Positions 49,058-58,717 of a stretch of DNA of 64,000 nucleotides are shown here, piece after piece. The DNA is from Catenulispora sp. EB89 (GTDB lineage: Bacteria; Actinomycetota; Actinomycetes; Streptomycetales; Catenulisporaceae), in contig NZ_JBGCCU010000043.1 in the NCBI RefSeq assembly GCF_041261445.1, positions 18,236-82,235 of the forward strand. Reading direction: 5' to 3'. Every line of letters starts with the position of its first letter. Positions within the stretch are counted from its first letter, which is position 1. The position numbers and the translations under genes were made by a program. The notes beneath the pieces were generated by a model, which did not search any database, was not told where the DNA came from, and was given only the letters and a program-made list of their open reading frames with translations.

Positions 49058-51961
49058 TTACTCCACAGCCTTCTTCAACGCGCCGATCAACAGAGACAAG
49101 TCCGTCGGTCCGCTGTCCGCGTCCCGCCGAGCGCGCACGACGCGCACCGGCTCCCCGAGTTCGTGCCAGTCCTGGATCCGCACGGTCGGACGGTGCGACG
49201 GCGACGCCGAGGACGCCATCGGCACGCTGATCCCGGCCGCCTGGAACGGCACCACGGCTCCCGACGGCAGCTTCGCCTGAGCGCGCCCCGGCAGGTAAGG
49301 CCCGCCCGGCGCAGCCGTCACCGCGCCGGCACCCAGCAGCAGCCGCAGCGCCTCGGGGTTCGAGGTCTGCATCGCCACCCGCAGGTCGGCGGCCAGGCAC
49401 ACCGGGGCACTGAGCGCGGCCAGCAACGCGCGCTCGCCGGTGGCGTTGCCCGGGGCGCCGTATCCGGCGGTCTCGATGACCGACGCGCCGAGTACGATCC
49501 GCAGCCCGAACCGCCGTCCGCGCTCGGCCAGCCCGGCCAGCGTCTCCACGAACGCCGGGTGCTCGGCGGCCAGCGCGGTCAGGTTGTCGACGGCCAGCAG
49601 CATCCGCGGCGGGGCCTTGCGGCCCGGCGCGCCTCCGCCTCGGCCGACCGGTACCAGCGCGCTGCCGCTCGGCTGTCCGCCGAACGCGGACGGCATCGAC
49701 GGCCCGCCTGGTACTCCCGGTGCGCTCGGACCGCCCGGCCCGGTCGGACCACCCGGCCCGGCCACTCCACCCGGCCCTGCCGGCCCCGTCAGCCCGGCCG
49801 GTCCGCCGCCATAAGGGTCCGGCTCCTCGTCCGGCGGCCACTCCCGCTGGTCGAGCTCGTACTCCAGCCGCCGCACCAGCCGCGCCAGCGCCTCGTCGCC
49901 GGACGCGGAGGCGTCGACGTACTCGAAGACGTGCGGCAGGTCCTCGCACGGCGCCAGCGGCTTGCCGGGGCCCGCCGAGACCAGCGCGATGTCCAGGGTG
50001 TCCGGGTGGTTCGTCGCGGCCTGCCCGGCCACCACCGCCCGCACCAGCTCCGACACGCCCGAGCGCGAGTCGCCGCCGATCAGCAGGTGCGCGGGCTCGG
50101 CGGCCAGCGGGCCGTCGGCGACCCGGCCCAGCGCGATGCGCGGGGTGGCCGGGTACGCCTCCCAACGCGCGGACAGCTTGGCCGGCGTCAGCAGGTCCAG
50201 GCCCAGCAGCTCCAGCAGGCGCACCTGCTCCGGGAGGTGCGAGGCGGGGGAGACCCGGTCGATGCGGGTCTGCTCGTCCGGAGAGGTCGGGGTGTCGGTG
50301 CCGTCCCGCAGCGGCGCCAGGGCCCGCGCGAAGCGGTCCGCCCACGCCACCGACACCATGTCCGCCACCGCGCCCTCGACCGGCGCCGCGTGCGGGGTGT
50401 CGACGCGCAGCCGGGAGTTCACCTCGCCGCCCAGTGTGACCATCGCACCGGTCTGCGGCGGCAGGTCCCCGGCCCGCTCGGCCAGGCAGATGGTGAACAC
50501 CCCGGCCACCGGCCCCTCGGCCAGCACCTCGTTGAGCTCCGGGGACCCGGCCAGCGTCCGGATCGGGTCCACGACCAGCACCACCGCGCGGCCGGAGTCG
50601 GGCGTCGAGGTCACGCCGGGCGCCGGGGGAGGCGTGCGGCCGGTCCGCTGCCGGATCCGCTCGACCAGCTCCCCGAGCCGGGCCCGCGCCTGCTCCGGGC
50701 CCAGGCCCAGCAGCCGCGAGCAGTCCTGCTCGTCCTCGGGCACCAGGTGCGGCAGCCAGCGCGTCCAGCGCCAGTGCTCCTCGCCGGTGGTGCCGCCGTG
50801 GTCGCCGGACTCCGGGACCACCATCACGATCTCGACGTACTTCGGGCTGTGCGCGCCGGCCACCTGCGCGAGCGCATAGCGCGCCAGGCGCGCCAGCTCC
50901 GGGCGTGGCCCCACGAGTCCGACCACCCCGCACTGCGCGAGGTCCACCGTCACCGGCACGGTCGGCACCCGCGGCTGGACCGCCTTGCCGCCGACGACGG
51001 TCACGCTGGAGGGCAGCGCTCCGGTGCCCAGCCGCAGCCGCAGGAAGTCCGGCTCCCCGGGACGGCGCTCCCACAGGCGCGCGTCGGGGCGTACCGCGGA
51101 CACCAGGAGCGTCGCCGGGTCCGGCGCCGCCTCGCGCCGGATCCGCGCCTCGGCGGTGAGAGCTCCGGCGATGCGGCGGTCCGCCTCGGCGCGCTCCCGC
51201 TCGTACTGGTCCATGGCGATACGGCGCTGCGCGGGCCGTCCCTTGTCCGACGGACGCGGCGGAAGGTCGATGCGCACCTGGGGCGGATCGGCCGGACCAC
51301 GGCCCCAGCCGACACGGCCGACCGCCACGTGGCCGTTGCCGTCGGGGTGCACAGGCAGGTCCGGTACACCGCTGGCCTCTACAGACAGCGCTATAGAGGA
51401 TTCGCCCATACGCAACAGAGAACCCGGGCGCATCTCTACAGGAGCGCCGCCTACCTGCGCGCCGTCCAGAGTCATGCCGTTGGTAGAACCGAGGTCGCGC
51501 ACATAGACACGCGTGTACTCATGTTCGTGGCGTACCAACAGCTCTGCGTGAATACGGGAGATATCGGGATCATCCACGCGGATGTCGGCGTCTGCTCCCC
51601 GTCCGATCCGGATCGGGAGTTCCCCTCCGTATCCGTCATCCTTAGGAGTGAGTAGGTGCACGCCTCCGGCGTCCGGCCCGGACACCACATACAGCGCGAG
51701 ACTCCCGATGAGGGTCGCCGGCGTCCCCGGTACGTCCAGCCACAGGCGCGCGCCGTCCACGAGTAACGGTCGGCCCAGCGGCGCTTCGTCTTCCAGCGGA
51801 TCCAGCCCGGCGAACAGCCGTCCCGGTGCGCTCACGCCGGCGGCGGTGCGCAACTGTTGCGCTACGGAAGACAGAGTGGCGCCCGGCTCAGCGGTCACTA
51901 GAACGTCAGCGGAAGTCTGCCGGGATCCCTGGGTTCGAGTGACGGTGAGCCGGATCTGCAT
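49058..51961 (-). CDS. FHA-domain protein with FtsK/SpoIIIE-like degenerate ATPase modules
   Basis: ATG 51961 (MQIRLTVTRTQGSRQTSADV) gives 967 residues with GAGG nine bases upstream. The order is a ubiquitin-like N-terminus (1–90), an FHA domain (about 110–205: LPIRIGRGADADIRVDDPDISRIHAELLV and RDLGSTNGMTLDG), a charged linker, and then two FtsK-like modules. The Walker A position reads LLIGGDSRSGVSELVRA, lacking the GKS/T Lys, and Walker B is LLAVDNLTAL. A collagen-like Gly-Pro run (about 705–745) interrupts the last module. It resembles EccC/EssC-type secretion ATPases but seems catalytically weak. The FHA domain should bind phosphothreonine, perhaps from the divergent kinases. Confidence 0.8.
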   Translation of the reverse strand: MQIRLTVTRTQGSRQTSADVLVTAEPGATLSSVAQQLRTAAGVSAPGRLFAGLDPLEDEAPLGRPLLVDGARLWLDVPGTPATLIGSLALYVVSGPDAGGVHLLTPKDDGYGGELPIRIGRGADADIRVDDPDISRIHAELLVRHEHEYTRVYVRDLGSTNGMTLDGAQVGGAPVEMRPGSLLRMGESSIALSVEASGVPDLPVHPDGNGHVAVGRVGWGRGPADPPQVRIDLPPRPSDKGRPAQRRIAMDQYERERAEADRRIAGALTAEARIRREAAPDPATLLVSAVRPDARLWERRPGEPDFLRLRLGTGALPSSVTVVGGKAVQPRVPTVPVTVDLAQCGVVGLVGPRPELARLARYALAQVAGAHSPKYVEIVMVVPESGDHGGTTGEEHWRWTRWLPHLVPEDEQDCSRLLGLGPEQARARLGELVERIRQRTGRTPPPAPGVTSTPDSGRAVVLVVDPIRTLAGSPELNEVLAEGPVAGVFTICLAERAGDLPPQTGAMVTLGGEVNSRLRVDTPHAAPVEGAVADMVSVAWADRFARALAPLRDGTDTPTSPDEQTRIDRVSPASHLPEQVRLLELLGLDLLTPAKLSARWEAYPATPRIALGRVADGPLAAEPAHLLIGGDSRSGVSELVRAVVAGQAATNHPDTLDIALVSAGPGKPLAPCEDLPHVFEYVDASASGDEALARLVRRLEYELDQREWPPDEEPDPYGGGPAGLTGPAGPGGVAGPGGPTGPGGPSAPGVPGGPSMPSAFGGQPSGSALVPVGRGGGAPGRKAPPRMLLAVDNLTALAAEHPAFVETLAGLAERGRRFGLRIVLGASVIETAGYGAPGNATGERALLAALSAPVCLAADLRVAMQTSNPEALRLLLGAGAVTAAPGGPYLPGRAQAKLPSGAVVPFQAAGISVPMASSASPSHRPTVRIQDWHELGEPVRVVRARRDADSGPTDLSLLIGALKKAVE

Positions 51962-52137
51962 GGGGTGCATCCTCGCATGAGGTGACAGCTACGCGACACG
52001 GATGGCCTCTCAAGCCCTAGTCTTTGCCCTGGAGGGTTCTTCTCAAGCTGCCCCGGCGCGTTCACAGGAGTGGTTCGACGACGCGGCGGGTGCGTGGGAG
52101 AGCGCGACTCGGCAGTGCAGTGGTCGGTACTGGGGGG

Positions 52138-54081
52138 ATGAGGAGCAGCGTGGGCAGGGCGATCGGAAGCAGGTACGAGCTCGACGACGAGATCGGCCGC
52201 GGTGCGTTCGGCGCGGTCTGGCGCGGCCGGGTGCGCGCGACCGGCGAGGCCGTCGCCATCAAGGTGCTCCTCGAGGAGTTCGCCGCCGACGCCGACGTGG
52301 TGACGCGGTTCCTGCGCGAGCGCGCGGCCCTGGTCGGCCTGAACCACCGCTCCCTGGTGCGGCTGCGCGACCTGGTCGTCGAGGGCGACATCCTGGCCCT
52401 GGTGATGCAGCTGGTCGAGGGCCCGGACCTGAAGAAGTACCTGGCCGGCCGCGGCCGCCTGCAGCCGGACGAGGCCGGGCTGCTGGTCGCCGAGGTCGCC
52501 GAGGGCATGGCCGTGGCGCACTCGGCGGGCATCGTGCACCGCGACATCAAGCCCGCGAACGTGCTGCTGGAGCAGGCCGACGGCGGGCTGCGCCCGCTGC
52601 TCACCGACTTCGGCATCGCCCGGATCGCCGACGCGCCCTCGGTCACCCGGACCCACCAGGTCGTCGGCACCCCGTACTACCTGGCGCCCGAGGTCGTGGC
52701 CGGGAAGAAGGCCACGCCGGCCGCCGACGTGTACGCCGCCGGCGTCATGCTCTACGAGCTGATCACCGGCCACCCGGTCTTCCGCGGCCCGGACGCGGTC
52801 AGCGTCTTCCGCCAGCACATGAACACCGTTCCGGAGCGACCCGCGGAGATCCCGCAGCGGCTGTGGCCGGTCATCGCCGCGGCCCTGGTGAAGGAGCCGG
52901 AGGCGCGGCCCTCGGCGACCGTGCTGGCCGCGCAGCTGCGCGCCGCCATCGGACGCACCGTGGAGGGCGCCGACGGCGAGCCCACGCACCACCTGCCGGT
53001 CGAGGAGCAGTACGGGACGCTGCGGCTGCCCCCGATGGTCGGCGGAGTCGCCGCGGCGGCTGCCGGTGCCGCCGGACTCGCTGCGGTCGGCGACATCTCG
53101 AAGCCCGGCCCGGGCTCGCCCGCCCCGGCGTCCGCCAGCGCCCCGACCACCGCCATGCCCGCGGTCTCCCCGGCCGCCGCCGCAGCCGCCGCCAAGGCGG
53201 CCTCCGCGGCCGCCTCCGCCATCGAGCCGACCATCCCGGTCGTCCGGCCCGCGGCGGCCTCCTCGGCGCCGCTCCCGCAGCGCCCGGCGCGCATCGACGG
53301 CAAGATCGCGGGCTGGGACGCGCCCTCGGAGCCGGACGCCATCGGCGCCGGCGTGTCGCGCCGCCCCGCCGAACCCGGCAAGGTCCCCGGCTGGGACGCC
53401 CCGTCCGACCCCGACGCGATCGGCGCCGGCGTCTCCCGGCGCGCCGGCGGCCCGCCGCAGCCGCTCCCGCCGCACATGCAGCGCCAGCTGGAGCACCTCC
53501 ACAAGGAGCACCAGTCCGAGCCCGCGCAGTCCCAGCAGCAGCGCCTGGCCTCCTACCCGCCGCAGCCGCAGTTCGCCCCGCAGGGGTACCAGCAGCCGGG
53601 TCCCCAGGGCTACCACCAGCCGGCGCCGGGCCAGCCGTACGGGCCGCCGAACCAGAACCAGGGCGGCTACCAGCCGACGCAGTTCCAGGGCAGCGCCGCC
53701 GCCCCGCCGCGGCCGGTGGCCCAGGCGCCGCAGCGCCAGGCCCCGCCCCGCGAGCGGGAACGCGAACGGGAGCGGGAACGCGAGCGCGAGCAGCCCCGGC
53801 CGCAGGTGCAGAAGACGGTCGTCAAGCGCCGCCGCGGCCTGCCCATGGGCTGCCTCATCAAGCTGATGATCCTGGCGCTCATCGGCTTCGGCATCTACAC
53901 CGGCGTGAACTGGGCCATGGCCAAGATCAACGGCGTCCACAAGGACCTGAACAACTGGGTCGCGCACGAGTGGCACCAGATCGCGCAGAAGATCGACCTG
54001 GAGAAGAAGAAGGTCGTGCCTCAGATCCCGGGGCCCTCCAACCTCCCCTCGTCGCTGCCCGGAGTCAACAACACCCCGTGA
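52138..54081 (+). CDS. Membrane Ser/Thr protein kinase (PkaA/PkaB-like locus)
   Basis: ATG 52138, with GGGGGG just upstream, gives 647 residues. Kinase motifs: Gly loop IGRGAFGAVWRG, Lys42 in VAIKV, HRDIKPANVLL (134–144), DFG at 157–159 and GTPYYLAPEVV. The juxtamembrane part is Ala/Pro-rich with two copies of a GWDAPS-PDAIGAGVSRR unit (about 393–435), then Gln/Pro-rich, an (ER)n run and a single helix (CLIKLMILALIGFGIYTGV). The extracellular tail is about 60 residues. Kinases in this position before prfB are known in Streptomyces as pkaA/pkaB; targets unknown. Confidence 0.9.
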   Translation: MRSSVGRAIGSRYELDDEIGRGAFGAVWRGRVRATGEAVAIKVLLEEFAADADVVTRFLRERAALVGLNHRSLVRLRDLVVEGDILALVMQLVEGPDLKKYLAGRGRLQPDEAGLLVAEVAEGMAVAHSAGIVHRDIKPANVLLEQADGGLRPLLTDFGIARIADAPSVTRTHQVVGTPYYLAPEVVAGKKATPAADVYAAGVMLYELITGHPVFRGPDAVSVFRQHMNTVPERPAEIPQRLWPVIAAALVKEPEARPSATVLAAQLRAAIGRTVEGADGEPTHHLPVEEQYGTLRLPPMVGGVAAAAAGAAGLAAVGDISKPGPGSPAPASASAPTTAMPAVSPAAAAAAAKAASAAASAIEPTIPVVRPAAASSAPLPQRPARIDGKIAGWDAPSEPDAIGAGVSRRPAEPGKVPGWDAPSDPDAIGAGVSRRAGGPPQPLPPHMQRQLEHLHKEHQSEPAQSQQQRLASYPPQPQFAPQGYQQPGPQGYHQPAPGQPYGPPNQNQGGYQPTQFQGSAAAPPRPVAQAPQRQAPPREREREREREREREQPRPQVQKTVVKRRRGLPMGCLIKLMILALIGFGIYTGVNWAMAKINGVHKDLNNWVAHEWHQIAQKIDLEKKKVVPQIPGPSNLPSSLPGVNNTP

Positions 54082-54234
54082 GCCACCCCGTGAGTCGTTG
54101 ACCGCTGAGGCGACCACCTGACAAGCGTTACGGCGAGCCCGCTTGCCCGAAAGGCGTCAAGCGCGGGAAAGTTTCGTGTCTCCCGTTCTTCCCACACGGG
54201 TGACACGGCCAGCGGACAGGATTGAGAAGACCTC

Positions 54235-56394
54235 GTGGCGCGGAAGATCGGCAGCAGGTACACCATCACCACGGTGCTGGGCCGCGGGACGTGCGGCACC
54301 GTGTGGGAGGGCGAAGGCCCGGACGGGCCGGTCGCCGTCAAACTGCTCCGTGAGGACCTCGCCGCGGACCAGACCCTGATCGCGCGCTTCGTCCAGGAGC
54401 GCACCGTCCTGACCTCGCTGCAGCACCCGAACGTGGTCGGGGTCCGCGACCTGGTCGTCGACGGCACCGACCTGGCCCTGGTGATGGACCTGATCCGGGG
54501 CTCGGACCTGCGCCACCTGCTGGACGCCGAGCACGCGCTGCGCCCGCAGCTGGCCGTGCTGGTCGTGGCCGGCGTCGCCGAAGGCCTGGCCGCCGCGCAC
54601 TCGCAGGGCATCATCCACCGCGACGTGAAGCCCGAGAACATCCTGCTCGACCACTCCGGCGGCGCCCTGGTCCCGCGGCTGGCCGACTTCGGCATCGCGC
54701 GCCTGGTCGACGGCCCGCGCCGGACCCGCGCCACCCGCATCATCGGCACCCCGGACTACCTGGCGCCGGAGGTCATCGAGGGCCTGCAGCCGGGCCCGGC
54801 GGTCGACATGTACGCGCTGGGCACCGTGCTGTTCGAGCTGCTGGCCGGCTGGACGCCGTTCGGCGGCGGCCACCCCGGCGCGGTGCTGCGCCGGCACGTC
54901 ACCGACAAGGTCCCGCCGCTGCCCGGCGTCCCCGGCCCGCTGGCCGCGCTGGTCGCCTCCTGCCTGGCCAAGGGCCCGGCGGCGCGCCTGACCGCCGCGG
55001 AATTCGCCGCCCGGCTGCGCGACCTGGCGCCGCTGCTGGAGGACATGCCGCCGCTGAGCATCCCGGACCCGCGCGAGGGCGGCTGGGACGTGCGGTCCTC
55101 GGCGCGCGCCAGCATGCACGGCGGCCGCAACCCGACCATCGACCCGATCCCGATGCGGCACAGCGGCATCGTCCCGCTGGTGCACAACACCGAGGTCAAG
55201 GACGAGGACGAGGACACCCACCTGAACCTGATGCGCCCGATCCGCGATCGGGACCAGGGCGAGGTGCGGCGGCGGTCCGGCACGGGCAGCTATGACGTCT
55301 CGGAGCTGCGTGCCGAGCGGGCTAATGCCACCGCCGGCTCTAAGCGTCCCCGGTGGATCGCCGCTACTGCGGCCGCACTGTTGGTCGGGGGAGCGGCGGC
55401 TGCGATCGCCATGGGGATGTCTGGCGGGGATGACTCCGGCAAGGACAACAAGGCGCACTCGCAGGGGCCGGCTGGAGCGACGACCTCTCCGGTGTCCTCC
55501 CCGTCCTCCCCTCCGGGGACTACTACGCGGTCCGCCGCAGTAGGGCTGAGTTTCCAGCCCGCGCATGAGCTGCCTCCCGTACCGGTCTCCATTCAGGGCG
55601 CACCACGTACCGCAGTCTTTAAGGACGCCTCTGGCACGACGACACTCTTTGTGTTCGTCACCGGTAGCGATGACACGGTCTGGTACCTGCCGGGGGAGAA
55701 CAGTCACTCCTGGCTCCCTCTGCACGGACTGAAGACGAATACAGAGCCCGCTGTAGTAGCGACAAGCACGGGGCACCTGGAGCTGTTCGCTGTGCGCGAC
55801 AGTGACGGAGTCGTGCACCAGCGCAGCTATACGGCCGGCGGCTGGTCGGCGAAGTGGGTTCCGGTCGGCACCGCGAAGCTGCACGGTGCTCCGGGGGCGC
55901 TCGCCGGTTCCGACGGTTCCGTCGTCATCGCGGCGGTCGGGAGCAACAAGACTTTGATGACCTCTACGGGGACTCCCTCAGGGACCTCTGGCGACTACAC
56001 CTGGAGCGACTGGCAGCCGGTTTCGGCGACGGCAGACCTGGGCTCCGGTGTCGCGCTGGCGTCGACTCCGGCGACGTCCGGGTTCACCGCGTACGTGTCG
56101 CGCGCGTCCGATGAGGGCGTTGTGGCGATCGCATATGCGAACAAGCTGTGGGGTACCCCTGTGCTGACCCCACTGTCGGGCCTTCCCACAGCGGCTACCT
56201 CAGGTGACGGCACCGCTTATGTCTTCGTGCGTTCAACCGGTGGTTCCGTCAAGGCCATGAACGGTAATGGCCAGGCCGGCGCCGGTGGACTCCAGTCCGT
56301 GCTGCCGCCCGGCGCGACGGCGACCCCGGACGGCCGGGTCGCGGTGGTCACTGCGGAGTCTCCGACGAGGCTGCGGGTCTCGTACTCCGGATAG
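54235..56394 (+). CDS. Membrane Ser/Thr protein kinase with extracellular propeller-like sensor
   Basis: GTG 54235 gives 719 residues. Kinase: LGRGTCGTVWEG, Lys36 in VAVKL, IIHRDVKPENILL (128–130 HRD), DFG (151–153), GTPDYLAPEVI. The kinase domain is like that of the upstream gene but the rest differs: a linker with QGEVRRRSGTGSYDVSEL, one helix (RWIAATAAALLVGGAAAAIA, about 379–398), a Ser/Pro stalk, then about 260 outer residues of repeated beta strands such as TTLFVFVTGSDDTVWYLP and LELFAVRDSDGVVHQRSY. This may sense carbohydrate or wall ligands. The gene is 153 bp after the first kinase and 9 bp before prfB. Confidence 0.9.
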   Translation: MARKIGSRYTITTVLGRGTCGTVWEGEGPDGPVAVKLLREDLAADQTLIARFVQERTVLTSLQHPNVVGVRDLVVDGTDLALVMDLIRGSDLRHLLDAEHALRPQLAVLVVAGVAEGLAAAHSQGIIHRDVKPENILLDHSGGALVPRLADFGIARLVDGPRRTRATRIIGTPDYLAPEVIEGLQPGPAVDMYALGTVLFELLAGWTPFGGGHPGAVLRRHVTDKVPPLPGVPGPLAALVASCLAKGPAARLTAAEFAARLRDLAPLLEDMPPLSIPDPREGGWDVRSSARASMHGGRNPTIDPIPMRHSGIVPLVHNTEVKDEDEDTHLNLMRPIRDRDQGEVRRRSGTGSYDVSELRAERANATAGSKRPRWIAATAAALLVGGAAAAIAMGMSGGDDSGKDNKAHSQGPAGATTSPVSSPSSPPGTTTRSAAVGLSFQPAHELPPVPVSIQGAPRTAVFKDASGTTTLFVFVTGSDDTVWYLPGENSHSWLPLHGLKTNTEPAVVATSTGHLELFAVRDSDGVVHQRSYTAGGWSAKWVPVGTAKLHGAPGALAGSDGSVVIAAVGSNKTLMTSTGTPSGTSGDYTWSDWQPVSATADLGSGVALASTPATSGFTAYVSRASDEGVVAIAYANKLWGTPVLTPLSGLPTAATSGDGTAYVFVRSTGGSVKAMNGNGQAGAGGLQSVLPPGATATPDGRVAVVTAESPTRLRVSYSG

Positions 56395-56403
56395 GCTTGT
56401 CAC

Positions 56404-57510
56404 GTGGCTACAGATCCTTCCGAAGAGCTCAAGAACCTCCGCGCGACCATGGCCTCCATCGAGGCCGTGCTCGACCTGGACAAGCTGCGCACGCAGATCG
56501 CGGACTTGGAGGAGCAGGCCTCGGCCCCGGATCTGTGGAACGACCAGACCAAGGCGCAGGCCGTGACCTCGAAGTTGTCGGGGCTGCAGGCGGAGCTGAA
56601 CCGCTTCTCCACGCTGAACCGGCGCCTGGAGGACGTCGAGGTGCTCTTCGAACTCGGCCAGGCCGAGGGCGACGCCGACACCCTGGCCGAGGTGCAGGGC
56701 GAGCTCATCGACGTCTCCAAGTCGGTCGGCGAGCTGGAGGTGCGCACGCTGCTGTCCGGCGAGTACGACGCGCGTGAGGCGCTGGTGTCGCTGCGTGCCG
56801 AGGCCGGCGGCGTGGACGCCGCGGACTTCGCCGAGATGCTGCTGCGCATGTACACGCGCTGGGCCGAGCGGCACGGCTACCCGACCGAGGTCTACGACAC
56901 GTCGTACGCCGAAGAGGCCGGGATCAAGTCCGCGACCTTCACGGTCAAGGCGCCCTACGCGTACGGCACCCTCTCCGTAGAGCAGGGGACCCACCGCCTG
57001 GTGCGCATCTCGCCGTTCGACAACCAGGGCCGGCGCCAGACCTCGTTCGCCGCCGTCGAGGTGGTGCCGGTGATCGAGCAGACCGACCACGTCGACATCC
57101 CCGAGGACGAGCTGCGGGTCGACGTCTACCGCTCCTCCGGCCCCGGCGGCCAGGGCGTCAACACCACCGACTCCGCGGTGCGCATCACGCACCTGCCGAC
57201 CGGGATCGTGGTGTCCTGCCAGAACGAGCGCTCGCAGATCCAGAACCGGGCCTCGGCCATGGCCGTGCTCCAGGCCAAGCTGCTGCAGCGGCGGCGCGAG
57301 GAGGACCAGGCGAGGATGGACGCCCTGAAGGACGACTCCTCGGGGTCCTGGGGCAACCAGATGCGCAGCTACGTCCTGCACCCGTACCAGCTGGTCAAGG
57401 ATCTGCGCACGAACTACGAGACCGGCAACACCACCGCCGTGCTGGACGGGGACATCGACGAGTTCATCGAGGCCGGGATCCGCTGGCGCAAGCAGCGGGA
57501 AAACGGTTAA
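56404..57510 (+). CDS. prfB: Peptide chain release factor 2
   Basis: GTG 56404 gives 368 residues. RF2 features are the stop-codon reading SPF motif (203–205, RISPFD) and the catalytic GGQ (248–250, [10 protein letters not shown]), with helical N-terminal domain [20 protein letters not shown]. It releases peptides at UGA and UAA. The coding frame is continuous; no in-frame TGA occurs near codon 25, so the autoregulatory frameshift of E. coli is absent, as usual in actinobacteria. A strong terminator follows. Confidence 0.95.
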   Translation: MATDPSEELKNLRATMASIEAVLDLDKLRTQIADLEEQASAPDLWNDQTKAQAVTSKLSGLQAELNRFSTLNRRLEDVEVLFELGQAEGDADTLAEVQGELIDVSKSVGELEVRTLLSGEYDAREALVSLRAEAGGVDAADFAEMLLRMYTRWAERHGYPTEVYDTSYAEEAGIKSATFTVKAPYAYGTLSVEQGTHRLVRISPFDNQGRRQTSFAAVEVVPVIEQTDHVDIPEDELRVDVYRSSGPGGQGVNTTDSAVRITHLPTGIVVSCQNERSQIQNRASAMAVLQAKLLQRRREEDQARMDALKDDSSGSWGNQMRSYVLHPYQLVKDLRTNYETGNTTAVLDGDIDEFIEAGIRWRKQRENG

Positions 57511-57520
57511 AAAGCGACAC

Positions 57521-57559
57521 AAGCCGCTATATAGCGCACTCCGTGCTATATAGCGGCTT
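57521..57559. terminator. Strong hairpin terminator after prfB
   Basis: Perfect 15-bp arms AAGCCGCTATATAGC and GCTATATAGCGGCTT enclose nine bases and are followed by TCTC. It is AT-rich at its centre compared with other hairpins of the window. It lies 10 bases after the prfB stop and may also serve the small minus-strand gene. Confidence 0.88.
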
Positions 57560-57596
57560 TCTCATGTATATGGGCACCACGTATAGCGATGATCCA

Positions 57597-57782
57597 TTAA
57601 TGGATGGTCGTGGTGAGAAAAGCCACAGCCACGAGCAAGGTCAACAGGACCGCGGTCATCGCGGAGAAGGACACGCCCCCGGACTGGCCGTGCATCTGGG
57701 CCCTCTGGCCACGGCAGACGCTGCACCTGCCCTCGGACACCGGACCCGCGCAGTTCGCGCAAACTAGGTGCTCACAGCACAT
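57597..57782 (-). CDS. Small zinc-ribbon-like membrane protein
   Basis: This 61-residue protein starts MCCEHLVCANCAGPVSEGRC with CxxC pairs (HLVCANC, GRCSVC) that can bind one zinc ion. It ends in a transmembrane helix (MTAVLLTLLVAVAFLTTTI). A tail-anchored zinc-ribbon is unusual, but a similar small gene at this prfB–ftsE position is, as I recall, conserved in streptomycetes. Function is unknown. It is short enough to be missed, and it is transcribed against prfB and ftsE. Confidence 0.65.
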   Translation of the reverse strand: MCCEHLVCANCAGPVSEGRCSVCRGQRAQMHGQSGGVSFSAMTAVLLTLLVAVAFLTTTIH

Positions 57783-57970
57783 GCCGCCTCACCTCCTGTG
57801 TTCCGTACCCGCCGGCAGCCGGTGCGGATTGTGGTTCCCGGGCGAAGGGGCCATGAACCCCTACTTCCGGCGTGTACTGTCATCTCTACTGTGACACTAC
57901 GACCGAGCGTACGCATAAGTGCCCACGGGGGCTTCCTGAAGGCTGCGCTTGTCGCGGAGGCGATGCCAGC

Positions 57971-58660
57971 ATGATCAGATTCGACAAGGTCACCAAGACC
58001 TACCCGAGCCAGAACCGTCCGGCGCTGGAGAACATCTCGCTGGAGATCGAGCGCGGCGAGTTCGTATTCGTCATCGGCTCCTCCGGTTCCGGAAAGTCGA
58101 CCTTCATGCGGCTGATCCTGCGTGAGGAGCGGCCCACGGCCGGCCGGGTGCACGTGGCCGGCAAGGACCTGGCCAAGTTGTCGAACTGGAAGATCCCGCA
58201 GCTGCGCCGGCAGATCGGCACCGTGTTCCAGGACTTCCGCCTGCTGCCGAACAAGACGGTGGAGCAGAACGTGGCCTTCGCCCTGGAGGTCATCGGCAAG
58301 TCCCGGCCCACCATCAACAAGGCGGTGCCGGAAGTGCTGGAGCTGGTCGGCCTGGGAGGCAAGGGCGGCCGGTTCCCCAACGAGCTCTCCGGCGGTGAGC
58401 AGCAGCGCGTGGCGATCGCCCGGGCGTTCGTGAACCGCCCGATGGTGCTGATCGCCGACGAGCCCACCGGAAACCTGGACCCGGAGACCTCGGTCGGCAT
58501 CATGAAGCTGCTGGACCGGATCAACCGCGCCGGCACCACGGTGGTGATGGTGACCCACGACCAGGCCATCGTGAACCAGATGCGCAAGCGCGTCCTGGAG
58601 CTCGACAGCGGCAACCTGGTGCGCGACCAGTCGCGCGGCGTGTACGGATACGTCCGCTAG
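57971..58660 (+). CDS. ftsE: Cell-division ABC ATPase FtsE
   Basis: ATG 57971 gives 229 residues. Walker A is GSSGSGKST (36–44), Q-loop [10 protein letters not shown], signature [14 protein letters not shown], Walker [14 protein letters not shown] and switch MVTHDQAIV. FtsE with FtsX forms a divisome complex that drives peptidoglycan hydrolases (RipC-type) rather than transport. The next gene is ftsX, 57 bp downstream. Confidence 0.95.
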   Translation: MIRFDKVTKTYPSQNRPALENISLEIERGEFVFVIGSSGSGKSTFMRLILREERPTAGRVHVAGKDLAKLSNWKIPQLRRQIGTVFQDFRLLPNKTVEQNVAFALEVIGKSRPTINKAVPEVLELVGLGGKGGRFPNELSGGEQQRVAIARAFVNRPMVLIADEPTGNLDPETSVGIMKLLDRINRAGTTVVMVTHDQAIVNQMRKRVLELDSGNLVRDQSRGVYGYVR

Positions 58661-58717
58661 AGCGCCCACGAATACGCAGCACTAGAAGCAGAACTCACGT
58701 AGGAGTCCCGACCCACT

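Noticed and set aside
48008..51655. Very long plus-strand open frame of over 1200 codons
   Set aside because: It is opposite to DUF4241 and the FHA/FtsK-like gene, is Arg/Pro-rich without domains, and is explained by the high GC content of the minus-strand genes.
56404..56520. Programmed frameshift in prfB
   Set aside because: The frame is continuous with no in-frame TGA and no slippery CTTTGA near codon 25.
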